Source of the DNA: an uncultured Shimia sp.
Lineage (GTDB): Bacteria > Pseudomonadota > Alphaproteobacteria > Rhodobacterales > Rhodobacteraceae
Assembly: GCA_937897325.1 (NCBI GenBank)
Contig: CALCOY010000097.1
Coordinates: 1 to 64,000, forward strand
Direction: 5' to 3'
Length of the DNA: 64,000 nt
Shown here in pieces: positions 25,321 to 37,097 of the stretch (position 1 is its first letter; each line of letters starts with the position of its first letter). The position numbers were made by a program, and so were the translations under genes. The notes beneath the pieces are model-generated. The model did not search any database, was not told where the DNA came from, and saw only the letters and a list, made by a program, of their open reading frames with translations.

Positions 25321-26757
25321 ATGAACAAAGCAACCATCAGCGAGCCGAGTTTTCGCGAAAGCGTCGACCTGATGTTCAACAGGGCGGTTGCCTTGATGGA
25401 TCTGCCGCCTGGCCTCGAAGAAAAAATCCGTGTTTGCAATGCGACTTACACCGTGCGTTTCGGTGTTCGGCTGCGGGGCCAGATACACACCTTCACGGGC
25501 TACCGTTCCGTACATTCAGAACATATGGAACCTGTCAAAGGCGGCATTCGATACTCTACTGCCGTCAACCAGAACGAGGTCGAGGCGCTGGCCGCATTGA
25601 TGACTTACAAATGTGCTTTGGTCGAAGCGCCATTTGGCGGCTCTAAGGGCGGCCTTTGCATCGATCCGCGTGACTATGATGTGCACGAGCTGGAGCAGAT
25701 TACCCGCCGCTTTGCATACGAGTTAATCAAGCGGGATATGATCAATCCCGCCCAGAACGTGCCCGCGCCAGATATGGGAACGGGAGAGCGTGAGATGGCC
25801 TGGATGGCCGATCAGTACCAGCGCATGAACACAACCGACATCAATGGCCGGGCCTGTGTGACGGGCAAACCGCCAAATGGGGGCGGTATCGCCGGACGGG
25901 TAGAGGCGACAGGACGAGGTGTCCAATACGCCCTTCGCGAATTTTTCCGTGATGCCGACGGTATTAAGAAAGCGGGCCTTTCGGGCAAACTCGATGGCAA
26001 GAAGGTCATCGTTCAAGGCCTAGGAAACGTTGGCTATCACGCAGCGAAGTTCCTTTCTGACGAGGATGGTTGCCAGATCGTCGGCATCATCGAACGGGAT
26101 GGTGCATTGTTCTGCGATACTGGTCTAGACGTCGATGCTGTGCGGGACTGGATCGTGAAACATGACGGGATCAAGGGTTTTCCGGACGCGAGCCACCAAG
26201 CAGATGGCGCAGTGGTCCTGGAGGAGACCTGCGATATCCTGATCCCGGCCGCGCTTGAAGGTGTAATCAACATGAGCAACGCGGATCGGATCAAGGCGCC
26301 CCTCATCATCGAGGCGGCAAATGGTCCGGTGACAGCCGGCGCGGATGAGATCTTGCGTCAGAAGGGGACGGTCATCATCCCGGACATGTATGCCAATGCA
26401 GGTGGTGTGACGGTATCCTATTTCGAATGGGTCAAGAACCTCAGCCACATTCGTTTTGGTCGAATGCAACGCCGTCAGGAGGAAGCCCGGCACGAACTCG
26501 TCGTCAACGAACTGCAAAGACTGAGCGATCACCTTGGTGATGCCTGGACCATGACACCGGATTTCAAGCAGAAGTATCTGCGCGGCGCCGATGAACTTGA
26601 ACTTGTTCGTTCGGGGCTCGATGACACGATGCGCACGGCTTATCAGGCCATGGCTGAGGTGTGGCATACGCGGGAAGATGTGACGGATTTGCGCACCGCT
26701 GCCTATCTTGTTTCCATCGACAAGGTTGCGGCGAGCTATCGCGCCAAAGGTCTCTAG
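25321..26757 (+). CDS. gdhA: Glutamate dehydrogenase (Glu/Leu/Phe/Val dehydrogenase family)
   Basis: The 478-residue enzyme interconverts glutamate and 2-oxoglutarate plus ammonia. The substrate domain carries VKGGIRY (72-78) and the catalytic Lys109 in PFGGSKGG. The nucleotide domain has a GLGNVGYHAAK Rossmann turn. I chose the ATG at 25321 because GCGGAGGAAAGAGGG lies immediately upstream; in-frame ATGs further upstream are less well supplied. Its length exceeds the usual 410-450 by a C-terminal helical tail (after about 430). NAD rather than NADP use is likely for this group but is not proven by sequence. The sarcosine oxidase genes follow in the same direction. Confidence 0.92.
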   Translation: MNKATISEPSFRESVDLMFNRAVALMDLPPGLEEKIRVCNATYTVRFGVRLRGQIHTFTGYRSVHSEHMEPVKGGIRYSTAVNQNEVEALAALMTYKCALVEAPFGGSKGGLCIDPRDYDVHELEQITRRFAYELIKRDMINPAQNVPAPDMGTGEREMAWMADQYQRMNTTDINGRACVTGKPPNGGGIAGRVEATGRGVQYALREFFRDADGIKKAGLSGKLDGKKVIVQGLGNVGYHAAKFLSDEDGCQIVGIIERDGALFCDTGLDVDAVRDWIVKHDGIKGFPDASHQADGAVVLEETCDILIPAALEGVINMSNADRIKAPLIIEAANGPVTAGADEILRQKGTVIIPDMYANAGGVTVSYFEWVKNLSHIRFGRMQRRQEEARHELVVNELQRLSDHLGDAWTMTPDFKQKYLRGADELELVRSGLDDTMRTAYQAMAEVWHTREDVTDLRTAAYLVSIDKVAASYRAKGL

Positions 26758-26775
26758 GGGAACGCGCTGAAGACA

Positions 26776-26802
26776 GGCTGTCTGATTTGATATCGGGCAG
26801 CC
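26776..26802 (+). terminator. Possible hairpin terminator after gdhA
   Basis: GGCTGTC (26776-26782) pairs with GGCAGCC (26796-26802), including one G-T pair, around a 13-base loop. No clear T-run follows, so termination would be weak. The remaining gap to soxB (26803-26930) shows no supported gene. Confidence 0.3.
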
Positions 26803-26930
26803 TTCGCAGGTACCAAGCCGCGCGAACAGACAGCAAGTGGACGACGCTGATCAAGCTGTCGGTGCTGAACCATTTGGCGTCGCGACTGTCGCTTGCAGAG
26901 CGCCGACATTCTTGATTGAGTGCCGCCGAC

Positions 26931-28184
26931 ATGCGCTTCAACGGTTTTCAGATCATCAAACAGGGCCTGACCGGAAATCGGGGGTGGCAGGTTCATTGGC
27001 GCGATCCGGCGCCGAAAGATGAGTACGACATCATAGTAATTGGCGGCGGGGGACATGGTCTGGCCACCGCCCACTACCTGAGTTCCGTTCATGGGCTCAC
27101 GAATGTGGCCGTTCTTGAAAAGGGATATCTCGGAGGAGGGAATGTCGGGCGCAACACGACCATTGTGCGCGCGAATTACATGCTGCCCGGCAATTCCGAG
27201 TTCTATTCCCATTCGCTGAAGTTATGGGAGGGGCTGGAAGAGGATCTGAACTACAATGTGATGCATTCGCAGCGTGGCATTATCAATCTATTCCACAATG
27301 ACGGTCAGCGTGATGCATTCGCTCGGCGCGGTAACGCGATGGTCAATCAGGGCGACGATGCGATCCTTTTGGACACTGCCGGTGTCCGCGAGGTTTTACC
27401 CTACCTAAACTATGATCAGACCCGATTTCCAATCTATGGCGGGCTTTATCACAAACGAGGAGGCACTGCGCGGCATGACGCGGTGGCCTGGGGATTTGCG
27501 AGGGCCGCCAGTGGTCGGGGTGTTGACCTCATCCAAAATTGTGAAGTGACGGGCGTCGATATCGAAGCGGGCAAAGTCGCTGGTGTTCAGACTACCCGCG
27601 GCGCAATTAAGGCCAAAAAGATCGGCATGGTTGTCGCCGGCCGGTCTTCTCAATTGGCCGAGATGGCGGGCTTTCGATTGCCGATTGAAAGCCACGTCCT
27701 TCAGGCATTTGTGACCGAGGGACTGAAACCCTGCATTGATCATGTAATCACCTATGGCATGGGCCACTTTTACATCAGCCAGTCCGATAAGGGGGGGCTG
27801 GTCTTTGGCGGCGATCTCGACATGTATTCAAGCTATGCGAGCCGCGGGAATCTTCCTTTGGTCGAACACGTGGCCGAGGCCGCTGTGACGCTCATGCCGA
27901 TGATCTCTAAGGCCAAGATGCTCCGCAGCTGGGGTGGTATCATGGACATGACCCCGGACGGCTCGTTCATCATGGACAAAACCCATATAGAGGGGCTCTA
28001 CGTCAATTGTGGCTGGTGCTATGGCGGTTTTAAGGCGACCCCAGCGTCTGGTCATTGCTTCGCGCATCTGATGGCGACTGACACGCCGCACCCGGCTGCG
28101 GAAAAACACCGGCTGGATCGGTTCGTGACGGGTCGTCATATCATGGACGAAGAAACGACAGGCGCGCAGCACAATCTGCATTGA
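26931..28184 (+). CDS. soxB: Sarcosine oxidase, beta subunit
   Basis: The 417-residue flavoprotein subunit oxidises the N-methyl group of sarcosine. It has an FAD motif GGGGHGLATAHYL (38-50) and the conserved ARHDAVAWGFARAA stretch, whose His182 is the likely covalent FMN attachment site by analogy to characterised tetrameric enzymes. I chose the ATG at 26931 over a TTG five codons upstream. The order soxB-soxD-soxA-soxG is the standard one for the four-subunit tetrahydrofolate-dependent enzyme. Confidence 0.95.
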   Translation: MRFNGFQIIKQGLTGNRGWQVHWRDPAPKDEYDIIVIGGGGHGLATAHYLSSVHGLTNVAVLEKGYLGGGNVGRNTTIVRANYMLPGNSEFYSHSLKLWEGLEEDLNYNVMHSQRGIINLFHNDGQRDAFARRGNAMVNQGDDAILLDTAGVREVLPYLNYDQTRFPIYGGLYHKRGGTARHDAVAWGFARAASGRGVDLIQNCEVTGVDIEAGKVAGVQTTRGAIKAKKIGMVVAGRSSQLAEMAGFRLPIESHVLQAFVTEGLKPCIDHVITYGMGHFYISQSDKGGLVFGGDLDMYSSYASRGNLPLVEHVAEAAVTLMPMISKAKMLRSWGGIMDMTPDGSFIMDKTHIEGLYVNCGWCYGGFKATPASGHCFAHLMATDTPHPAAEKHRLDRFVTGRHIMDEETTGAQHNLH

Positions 28185-28241
28185 TGGGGATAGAGTTCAT
28201 ATGACAGGGCAGCTTTCAGAAGATCCAGGCAACGTGCCCCC

Positions 28242-28514
28242 ATGCGCCTGATCTGTCCGATATGTGGTGCGCGGGACCGACGCGAGTTCTATTATCAGGG
28301 CGCCGCCGTGGCCCTGGAAAGACCGGTGCCGGAGGCGGATGCCGAGGTTTGGGACAATTACCTGCATCTGCGCAAAAACCTTCCGGGCGATCTGGAAGAG
28401 CTTTGGTCGCACGACGCAGGCTGCGGGGCCTGGTTGCGCGTGACCCGCAACACGGTGACGCATGAGATAAAGGCTGTCGTTCTGGCCGCAGAAAGCGGCA
28501 GGGGCACCTCATGA
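28242..28514 (+). CDS. soxD: Sarcosine oxidase, delta subunit
   Basis: The 90-residue zinc-binding subunit has Cys5 and Cys8 in CPICG and a second half-site around HDAGCGAWL, as expected for SoxD. The FYYQGAA and HLRKNLPGDLEELW blocks are family-typical. It overlaps soxA by four bases. Confidence 0.95.
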   Translation: MRLICPICGARDRREFYYQGAAVALERPVPEADAEVWDNYLHLRKNLPGDLEELWSHDAGCGAWLRVTRNTVTHEIKAVVLAAESGRGTS

Positions 28515-31444
28515 GGGTTGAGGGCAAAGGCCTGATCGACCGCGACCGTCCTTTGTCTTTCCAGTTTGATGGACACAGCTATCGCGGCTTTGAAGGCGAC
28601 ACACTTGCCTCCGCTCTTCTGGCCAATGATCAGCGTCTGGTCGCGCGGTCGTTCAAGTACCACCGCCCACGCGGCATTCTGACTGCGGGCAGCGAAGAAC
28701 CCAACGCGCTGGTCACAATCGGCAGCGGTGCCAACCAAGATCCCAACGTCCGGGCCACGGTACAGGAGATCTATGAAGGCCTTGAGGCGCACAGCCAGAA
28801 TGCCTGGCCATCACTGAGTTGGGACATTCTATCCGTGAACGATCTGGCTGCGCCGTTCTTGAGCGCGGGCTTTTACTACAAGACGTTCATGTGGCCGCGC
28901 GCCTTTTGGGAAAAGCTGTACGAACCGTTCATTCGTCGGGCGGCCGGTCTCGGAGCGTTGAGCGGTCAGGCAAACCCGGCCAGGTACGAAAAGGCCTTTG
29001 CGTTTTGCGATCTGTTGGTTATCGGGGCCGGGCCGACCGGATTGATGGCCGCGCTGACTGCTGCAAAGGCCGGAGCCGATGTGATCCTCGCCGATGAAGA
29101 TGCGGTTCTGGGTGGCCAACTCAATTCGGATCTACGGGAGATTGGCGGCAAGCCCGCCCAGATCTGGGCTGCGGAAACCGCTGCGGAGCTCGCGCGTATG
29201 AACAATGTGCGCCTGATGCCCCGAACGACGATCACGGGGGTCTATGATGACGGTGTGTATGGGGGGCTCGAACGGGTCTCGCATCATCTCACAAAACCGT
29301 CGAATGCCTTGCCGAAAGAGACGTTCTGGCGGATCGCATCACGTCAAGCGATCCTGGCAAGCGGCGCGTTGGAACGACCAATTGCCTTTCGCAACAATGA
29401 CCGTCCCGGCATCATGACGGCGGGTGCGATCCGCACCTATCTCAACCGCTTTGGTGTCAGCCCGGGCAAATCCGTGACCCTTTTCGCCAACAATGATGAA
29501 GCACATTTGACGGCAGTGGATCTGATTGCGGCCGGGGTTCATGTGGCTGCTGTGGTCGATGTTCGGCCTAGCGCCGAGGCGCTGGGGGCATATCGCCTGA
29601 TTCCCAATGCTCAGATCGTCGACACATCTGGCCGTTCGGGGTTGGAAGCGATCACGATCCGCACGGCATCAGGTGAGCAGCGCATATTCACCGATTGCCT
29701 TGGCATGTCTGGCGGTTGGAACCCCACACTTCATCTGACCTGTCACATGAACGGGCGTCCGGTTTGGAACGATGAGGTTGTGGCTTTCCTGCCGTCGGAC
29801 GGGGCGGTGCCGGGACTGCACACTGGTGGTGCTTGTGCAGGGGTTTTCTCCACGGCAGCCTGTCTCAAACACGGCGTTGAGGTTGCCGGTTCTGCGCTGG
29901 AAGCACTGGATCTAAAGGCCAAAGATACGGTGTCGCCGCAGGCTGAAGATGACCCCTATCGGATCATGTCCTATTGGGCGGTTCCCGGCAAAGGCCGCGC
30001 TTGGCTTGACTTTCAGAACGATGTGACGGTCAAGGATGTCCGGCAGGCGGCTGCCGAAAACTTCCGTTCCGTCGAGCATATGAAGCGCTACACAACCCAG
30101 GGCATGGCAACGGATCAAGGCAAGAGTTCGAACGTAGCAGCCTTGGCCCTGCTGGCTGACGCGACCGGCCGGGCCATCCCGGATACCGGGACCACGACGT
30201 TTCGGCCACCGTTCAGTCCTGTGGCACTTGCCGCGCTCGGGGCAGGCGCAGAAGACAAAGGTTTTGCGCCCGAACGCAAGACAACAAGCCACGCGGCCAG
30301 CCTGTCGAAAGGCGCGCCCATGATCGAAGCGGGGCTGTGGTACAGGCCCAGCTATTTTCCGGCATCTGGCGAAACGAACTGGCGGCAATCCTGCGACCGC
30401 GAGGTCGGTCTGGTGCGCAAAACAGTCGGGATTTGCGACGTCTCTACCCTTGGCAAGATCGATATCCAGGGACCCGATGCGGCGCGGCTGCTCGACTTAG
30501 TCTACGCGAACACATTTTCCTCCCTGAAGCCTGGCAAAGTCCGCTACGGCCTGATTTTGCGCGAAGATGGCCATGTCATGGATGATGGAACGACTGCGCG
30601 TCTTGGTGCGGAACACTTCGTTATGACAACGACGACCGCCGCAGCAGGGCAGGTCATGCGGCACCTTGAATTCGTATCACAGGCAATTCATCCCGAATGG
30701 GACGTGCGGATCATGTCGGTGACCGAACAATGGGCGCAATTCGCAGTTGCCGGTCCCAAATCCCCAGAGCTTTTGAATGGCCTGGTCGACAATCCAATCA
30801 ACAACGAGACATGGCCTTTCATGTGCTGCGGTCCTGTGATGGTGCACGGCGTATCCGGTCGGCTGTTTCGGATCTCGTTTTCGGGAGAGCACGCCTATGA
30901 ATTGGCCGTGCCTGCCCGGTTTGGCGACAGTCTGTTTCGCGTGTTGGTCGCCCGGGCCGAGGCGCTTGGCGGCGGTGCCTACGGGATGGAGGCGCTGAAT
31001 GTCCTGCGGATCGAAAAGGGCTTTATCACCCATTCAGAAATCGACGGGCGGGTCACGGCCTTTGACGTCGGCATGGATCGGATGATCAGCGACCGCAAGG
31101 ACTGCATTGGCAAGCGCATGGCCGCCCGGGAGGGGCTGAAGGATCCGGATCGCCCGCGTTTGGTGGGACTGAAGCCCGTAGGTATCGTCAAGCAACTGAC
31201 AGCTGGCGCGCATATCTTTTGTGCGGGCAAGGAAGCGACGCGCGAAAACAGCGAGGGCTACATCACCTCGGTCTGCTTCTCGCCGAGCCTTGGCCATTTC
31301 ATCGGTCTGGGATTTGTGAAACGCGGACCGGAACGGTTGGGCGAGCAGATGCAGATGGTCGATCATGTACGTAGCATCCGGGCTGAGGTCGCACTATGCG
31401 ATCCTGTGTTCTTGGATCCCGAAGGAGGACGTGCGCGTGGCTGA
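28511..31444 (+). CDS. soxA: Sarcosine oxidase, alpha subunit
   Basis: The 977-residue subunit has an N-terminal ferredoxin-like fold without iron-sulfur cysteines (about 1-100, RSFKYHRPRGI), an NAD-binding domain (VIGAGPTGLMAALTAAKAG near 174-192), and a C-terminal aminomethyltransferase-like domain (about 590-975) that transfers the one-carbon unit to tetrahydrofolate, giving methylene-tetrahydrofolate. The length is full. It is coupled to soxD by ATGA and overlaps soxG by 8 bases. Sarcosine would come from glycine betaine or creatine breakdown. Confidence 0.95.
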   Translation: MRVEGKGLIDRDRPLSFQFDGHSYRGFEGDTLASALLANDQRLVARSFKYHRPRGILTAGSEEPNALVTIGSGANQDPNVRATVQEIYEGLEAHSQNAWPSLSWDILSVNDLAAPFLSAGFYYKTFMWPRAFWEKLYEPFIRRAAGLGALSGQANPARYEKAFAFCDLLVIGAGPTGLMAALTAAKAGADVILADEDAVLGGQLNSDLREIGGKPAQIWAAETAAELARMNNVRLMPRTTITGVYDDGVYGGLERVSHHLTKPSNALPKETFWRIASRQAILASGALERPIAFRNNDRPGIMTAGAIRTYLNRFGVSPGKSVTLFANNDEAHLTAVDLIAAGVHVAAVVDVRPSAEALGAYRLIPNAQIVDTSGRSGLEAITIRTASGEQRIFTDCLGMSGGWNPTLHLTCHMNGRPVWNDEVVAFLPSDGAVPGLHTGGACAGVFSTAACLKHGVEVAGSALEALDLKAKDTVSPQAEDDPYRIMSYWAVPGKGRAWLDFQNDVTVKDVRQAAAENFRSVEHMKRYTTQGMATDQGKSSNVAALALLADATGRAIPDTGTTTFRPPFSPVALAALGAGAEDKGFAPERKTTSHAASLSKGAPMIEAGLWYRPSYFPASGETNWRQSCDREVGLVRKTVGICDVSTLGKIDIQGPDAARLLDLVYANTFSSLKPGKVRYGLILREDGHVMDDGTTARLGAEHFVMTTTTAAAGQVMRHLEFVSQAIHPEWDVRIMSVTEQWAQFAVAGPKSPELLNGLVDNPINNETWPFMCCGPVMVHGVSGRLFRISFSGEHAYELAVPARFGDSLFRVLVARAEALGGGAYGMEALNVLRIEKGFITHSEIDGRVTAFDVGMDRMISDRKDCIGKRMAAREGLKDPDRPRLVGLKPVGIVKQLTAGAHIFCAGKEATRENSEGYITSVCFSPSLGHFIGLGFVKRGPERLGEQMQMVDHVRSIRAEVALCDPVFLDPEGGRARG

Positions 31445-31982
31445 ACTGATCGCCCTTTCGCCGCTCGGGAATGCCGACCCGCTTGCCATTGGTCGCTGTA
31501 CTTTGTCAGAGGTCGATCCAGGTCCGATGACATCTATCGCGCCATTCCGTGGAAAGGATGGGGACGTATCGAAAGCCCTTCGCAAGTCCCACAAGATCGA
31601 TTGGCCGGGTCCCAATGAAACCACCTTGTCTGGTAAGACGCGTTGCATCTGGTTTGGCCGGGAGATGGCGCTGCTGACAGGCGCATCGCTTGACGACGAT
31701 TTTGCGAAGCATGCGGCTTTGACGGACCAATCCGATGCCTGGGTTTGCGTGGCACTTGAGGGCTCCGATGCCGAAGCTGTTTTGGCACGCCTTGTTCCGG
31801 TTGATTTGCGCATTGCGCATTTCAAGGTGGATCAGACTGCCCGCACGATGCTTGGCCATATGAACGCCTCGATCACCCGCACGGCGGAATACGCATTCTT
31901 GATCATGGTATTCAGGTCGATGGCCAGCACATTGGTACACGATCTGCAAATCGCGATGGAAAGCGTCGCCGCACGGGGATAG
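31437..31982 (+). CDS. soxG: Sarcosine oxidase, gamma subunit
   Basis: The 181-residue subunit starts at the GTG at 31437, seven bases after a GGAGGA box at 31424-31429; a GTG two codons earlier is possible. An in-frame ATG upstream lies inside soxA and has no ribosome binding site. The C-terminal RTAEYAFLIMVFRSMASTL region is typical of SoxG. It completes the tetrameric enzyme. Confidence 0.92.
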   Translation: MAELIALSPLGNADPLAIGRCTLSEVDPGPMTSIAPFRGKDGDVSKALRKSHKIDWPGPNETTLSGKTRCIWFGREMALLTGASLDDDFAKHAALTDQSDAWVCVALEGSDAEAVLARLVPVDLRIAHFKVDQTARTMLGHMNASITRTAEYAFLIMVFRSMASTLVHDLQIAMESVAARG

Positions 31983-32014
31983 GCTTTGCAAAAGACATCA
32001 GGACAGAGCCCGAT

Positions 32015-32320
32015 ATGAAATCACTTCCTCTCCTTGCCATTTTGGCAACGCCCATTTTTGCGATAGACGCAAAAGCTGCCAACCTAAAAGTCGAATGTGG
32101 CCATCAGGCGCAACTGGTGTCGGCTATCACGAAAGCACGCCTTGATGGCGTGCGGGAACGTGACGTGTCGGATCACCTGCTGAAGGGCGACATCACATGG
32201 CCGGAACGCTACAACCCGGCGATCACGCCGATCGCAGGCTGGGTCTATCAGCAAAAGATGCGTGATGTGCGCACCAAGGATCTTGCTGCCGGTTGGCAAG
32301 AGCTTTGCCTTAAGCAATAG
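32015..32320 (+). CDS. Small secreted protein of unknown function
   Basis: The 101-residue protein has a signal peptide (MKSLPLLAILATPIFAIDAKA, cleavage about residue 21). The mature part of about 80 residues has two cysteines (VECGHQ and ELCLKQ at the very C-terminus) that could form a disulfide, and no family I recognise. It starts 32 bases after soxG in the same direction, so it may be read from the sox transcript. Confidence 0.6.
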   Translation: MKSLPLLAILATPIFAIDAKAANLKVECGHQAQLVSAITKARLDGVRERDVSDHLLKGDITWPERYNPAITPIAGWVYQQKMRDVRTKDLAAGWQELCLKQ

Positions 32321-32363
32321 GACAGACCTAGACTCTGACGTAGCAGGCGCCAATATTGTTGGT

Positions 32364-34307
32364 ATGAGCCTGCCCCCTGGATTCCTGGACGAATTGCGCA
32401 ACCGGCTGAGCATTGGCCAGGTGGTTGGGCGCAAGGTTATATGGGACAATCGAAAGTCGAACCCGGCCAAGGGTGATCTTTGGGCACCTTGTCCGTTCCA
32501 TCAGGAAAAAACGGCCAGCTTTCACGTTGATGATCGTAAGGGCTACTACTACTGCTTCGGCTGTCAAGCGAAGGGCGATGCGATTGGCTTTGTGCGCGAG
32601 ACCGAGAATGTCAGCTTCATGGAAGCCGTTGAGATTCTGGCCCGTGAGGCGGGGATGCCCATGCCTGAACGTGATCCGCAAGCCCAGCAAAAAGCGGATC
32701 GACGCAGCCAGCTTGCTGATGTCATGGAACACGCGCTGCGCTTCTTCCGATTGCAATTGCGCACCGGCGCTGCGGGGCCTGCCCGCGATTATCTTGCCGG
32801 GCGCGGCCTTGACGAAAGTGCGCTGGACCGATGGGAGATCGGCTTTGCCGCTGAAGCTTGGCAGGGGCTTTGGGATCACCTGACCGAAAAGGGTATCGCT
32901 GGCGATATGATCCTTGATGCCGGTCTGGCCAAACCCAGCCAGAAGGGCGGCAAGCCCTACGATACGTTCCGCGGACGGATCATGTTCCCGATCCGCGATC
33001 CGCGCGGGCGCTGCATTGCCTTTGGCGGACGGGCGATGGATCCGAATGAAGGCGCGAAATACCTCAATTCGCCCGAGACCGAGTTGTTCGACAAGGGCCG
33101 CACCCTTTACAATCATGGTCCCGCACGCTCCGCCGCAGGCAAAGGCCAGCCCCTGATCGTTGCCGAAGGCTACATGGACGTGATCGCCTTGGCCGAAAGC
33201 GGGTTCGAGGCGGCAGTGGCCCCCCTTGGCACTGCCATCACCGAAACGCAGTTGCAGTTGTTGTGGCGCATTGCGGCCGAACCGATCATTGCATTGGACG
33301 GCGACACCGCTGGTCTTCGAGCCGCGATGCGGCTGATTGACCTGTCACTGCCACTGCTTGAGGCTGGTCAATCTTTGCGGTTCGCCCATATGCCAGAAGG
33401 CAAAGATCCCGATGATCTTTTAAAGTCCGAAGGGACTGACGCTCTGCAGAAATTGCTGGACGGTGCCATGCCGATGGTTGACTTGCTCTGGCAGCGTGAA
33501 ACGGATGGCAAAGTCTTCGACAGTCCGGAGCGGAAGGCCGCCCTGGACAAGACGCTGCGCGAAAAGATTATGCAGATCCGCGATCCGTCGATCCGCCAGC
33601 ATTATGGGGCTGCGATAAAAGACTTGCGCTGGAATTTTTTTGCGCCGGTTCGATCCCCGCAGCGCAGCGGCGGTAAGACAGTTTGGGCAAAACGTGGGCC
33701 GATTGCAGCGCGCTCCACAACAAAATCCTCATTTCTTGTGCGGGCAGACGATGTGGACCGCCTTCGGCACGAGGTCATTCTGGCCGTTCTGATCAGCCAG
33801 CCCCAGATCGTGGATGAATTTGAAACCGGTCTTGAAAACATGGAATGCGTCGATCCTGACCACAATCAGTTGCGGGATTTGTTGCTGCACCATGCGGGGA
33901 TGGGCGGTGAAGTGTTGCGCAAAAAAATATCCGGCGCGCTCGGGCCGGACGCCCTTGAAAAACTGTTGCAGGCAAGCCATGTCGCCGTAATCCCCTGTAT
34001 TCGCAACCCAGGCGATGTCGACATGGCCCGCACGACGGTGGCCGAGGAACTCGCAAAACTCGAAGCGTCACGAGGGTGGCCGGCAGAAATTGCCGATGCT
34101 GTCGAGGATTTAAATGGCGTCGCGGACGAACGCGTCACTTGGCGATTGGGCGAGGCCGCCAAAGCGGCAGAACACGCCGCGCGCAGTGGTCAGGAGGATA
34201 CGGTTGAGTACGACGTCGGAGACAACGGCGCGCGCATCAACCGATCCGAACGCGACGCTTTCGAAGCCTTGATGGACACGATTCGGTTTTCGAAGCCTAG
34301 AAATTAA
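32364..34307 (+). CDS. dnaG: DNA primase
   Basis: The 647-residue enzyme lays RNA primers at the replication fork. The N-terminal zinc finger has CPFHQEKTASF and CFGC; the catalytic TOPRIM domain includes IVAEGYMDVIALAESG and the acidic DGDTAG turn; the C-terminal helicase-binding domain follows. I chose the ATG at 32364 (MSLPPGFLDELRNRLSIGQVV), which matches the normal DnaG N-terminus; the longer reading runs into the preceding secreted protein gene. It lies 130 bases upstream of rpoD, the usual pairing of the macromolecular synthesis operon. Confidence 0.97.
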   Translation: MSLPPGFLDELRNRLSIGQVVGRKVIWDNRKSNPAKGDLWAPCPFHQEKTASFHVDDRKGYYYCFGCQAKGDAIGFVRETENVSFMEAVEILAREAGMPMPERDPQAQQKADRRSQLADVMEHALRFFRLQLRTGAAGPARDYLAGRGLDESALDRWEIGFAAEAWQGLWDHLTEKGIAGDMILDAGLAKPSQKGGKPYDTFRGRIMFPIRDPRGRCIAFGGRAMDPNEGAKYLNSPETELFDKGRTLYNHGPARSAAGKGQPLIVAEGYMDVIALAESGFEAAVAPLGTAITETQLQLLWRIAAEPIIALDGDTAGLRAAMRLIDLSLPLLEAGQSLRFAHMPEGKDPDDLLKSEGTDALQKLLDGAMPMVDLLWQRETDGKVFDSPERKAALDKTLREKIMQIRDPSIRQHYGAAIKDLRWNFFAPVRSPQRSGGKTVWAKRGPIAARSTTKSSFLVRADDVDRLRHEVILAVLISQPQIVDEFETGLENMECVDPDHNQLRDLLLHHAGMGGEVLRKKISGALGPDALEKLLQASHVAVIPCIRNPGDVDMARTTVAEELAKLEASRGWPAEIADAVEDLNGVADERVTWRLGEAAKAAEHAARSGQEDTVEYDVGDNGARINRSERDAFEALMDTIRFSKPRN

Positions 34308-34437
34308 CCATGTTTTTGGGCCTCAGAGATTAGAAAAATACGCGAAGTGGGTGGCCGAATCACCCCAACGCGCTATTGATTCCAGCAGCGATTCGGGCAA
34401 GCGAATCGTGTAGGAGCCCCGAAAGAGGAGCCCGTGT

Positions 34438-36417
<1,980 letters not shown>

Positions 36418-36437
36418 AACTCCTGAATTTTTCGCGG

Positions 36438-36465
36438 AAGGCCTGGACTATTGCCTGGGCCTTTT
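36438..36465 (+). terminator. Rho-independent terminator after rpoD
   Basis: AAGGCC (36438-36443) pairs with GGCCTT (36458-36463), with further GG/CC pairs inside, and TTTT follows. It begins 21 bases after the rpoD stop. Confidence 0.7.
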
Positions 36466-36589
36466 CGCATGCCGCGTATGATCACATCCTCGTAAACGGC
36501 CATAACGCCGATAGGCGGCGCGATCCTATGTGCTAAGATCATTGGGGTGGTTATCAGATTGCACCCTGACATGAGAGGAGACCAAAAAA

Positions 36590-36994
36590 ATGCTCAGATC
36601 AGTCATCGTTGCTGCGCTTTTGCTTTCACCCACGCTGGGTGCGGCTGCGAAGTACGGGACGTATCCGCGGCTTGAGGTCAATCAATTGCAGGATGGCCGT
36701 TACGAGGTCATCGAAGCGGCAGGCTTTGGTCAGGAAGGTGTATGGTGCGCTGCCGGCGAATACGCCATTCGCGCGCTCGGCCTCAACCGTGGGCGGATCT
36801 ACGTCGATCGGCCAAGCGGACCGGCACTGACCAGAGCCGGACGCAAGGGGATCATCTTTACGACCGAAGTCGTCGCGCAACAAAAAAGCGGATCCAGTTC
36901 GGTCCGCGACCGTGGCTCCAACCTGCTGATCGGCCATGCCGTCCAGTTTTGTGCGGATCGGTCGGATCGCGATGACATCTGGAAAAGCCGGTAA
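36590..36994 (+). CDS. Secreted protein, first of two tandem paralogs
   Basis: The 134-residue protein has a signal peptide (cleavage near LGAAA, about residue 20). It shares with the next gene the order YEV..., WCAA-x3-AI-x2-LG, RGRIYV-x-R-x2-GP-x-LT, GRKGIIF-T, SGSSSVR-x2-G-x-NL-x2-GHA-x-QFC. Two cysteines (WCAA and QFC) are conserved in both and probably form a disulfide. Family and role are unknown to me. A strong GAGAGGAGACC ribosome binding site precedes the ATG. Confidence 0.7.
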   Translation: MLRSVIVAALLLSPTLGAAAKYGTYPRLEVNQLQDGRYEVIEAAGFGQEGVWCAAGEYAIRALGLNRGRIYVDRPSGPALTRAGRKGIIFTTEVVAQQKSGSSSVRDRGSNLLIGHAVQFCADRSDRDDIWKSR

Positions 36995-37022
36995 CGTCCG
37001 CGTCAGGCCAAGCCGTCGAATT

Positions 37023-37042
37023 TCACGCAGAAGCGTGATTTT
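37023..37042 (+). terminator. Rho-independent terminator after first paralog
   Basis: TCACGC (37023-37028), loop AGAA, GCGTGA (37033-37038), then TTTT. It lies between the two paralogs and would separate their transcripts. Confidence 0.65.
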
Positions 37043-37097
37043 GCCGCGATGAAGGTCAGTCCTATCTCAGACTTAGTTAAAACAAGGGATTGAACCG

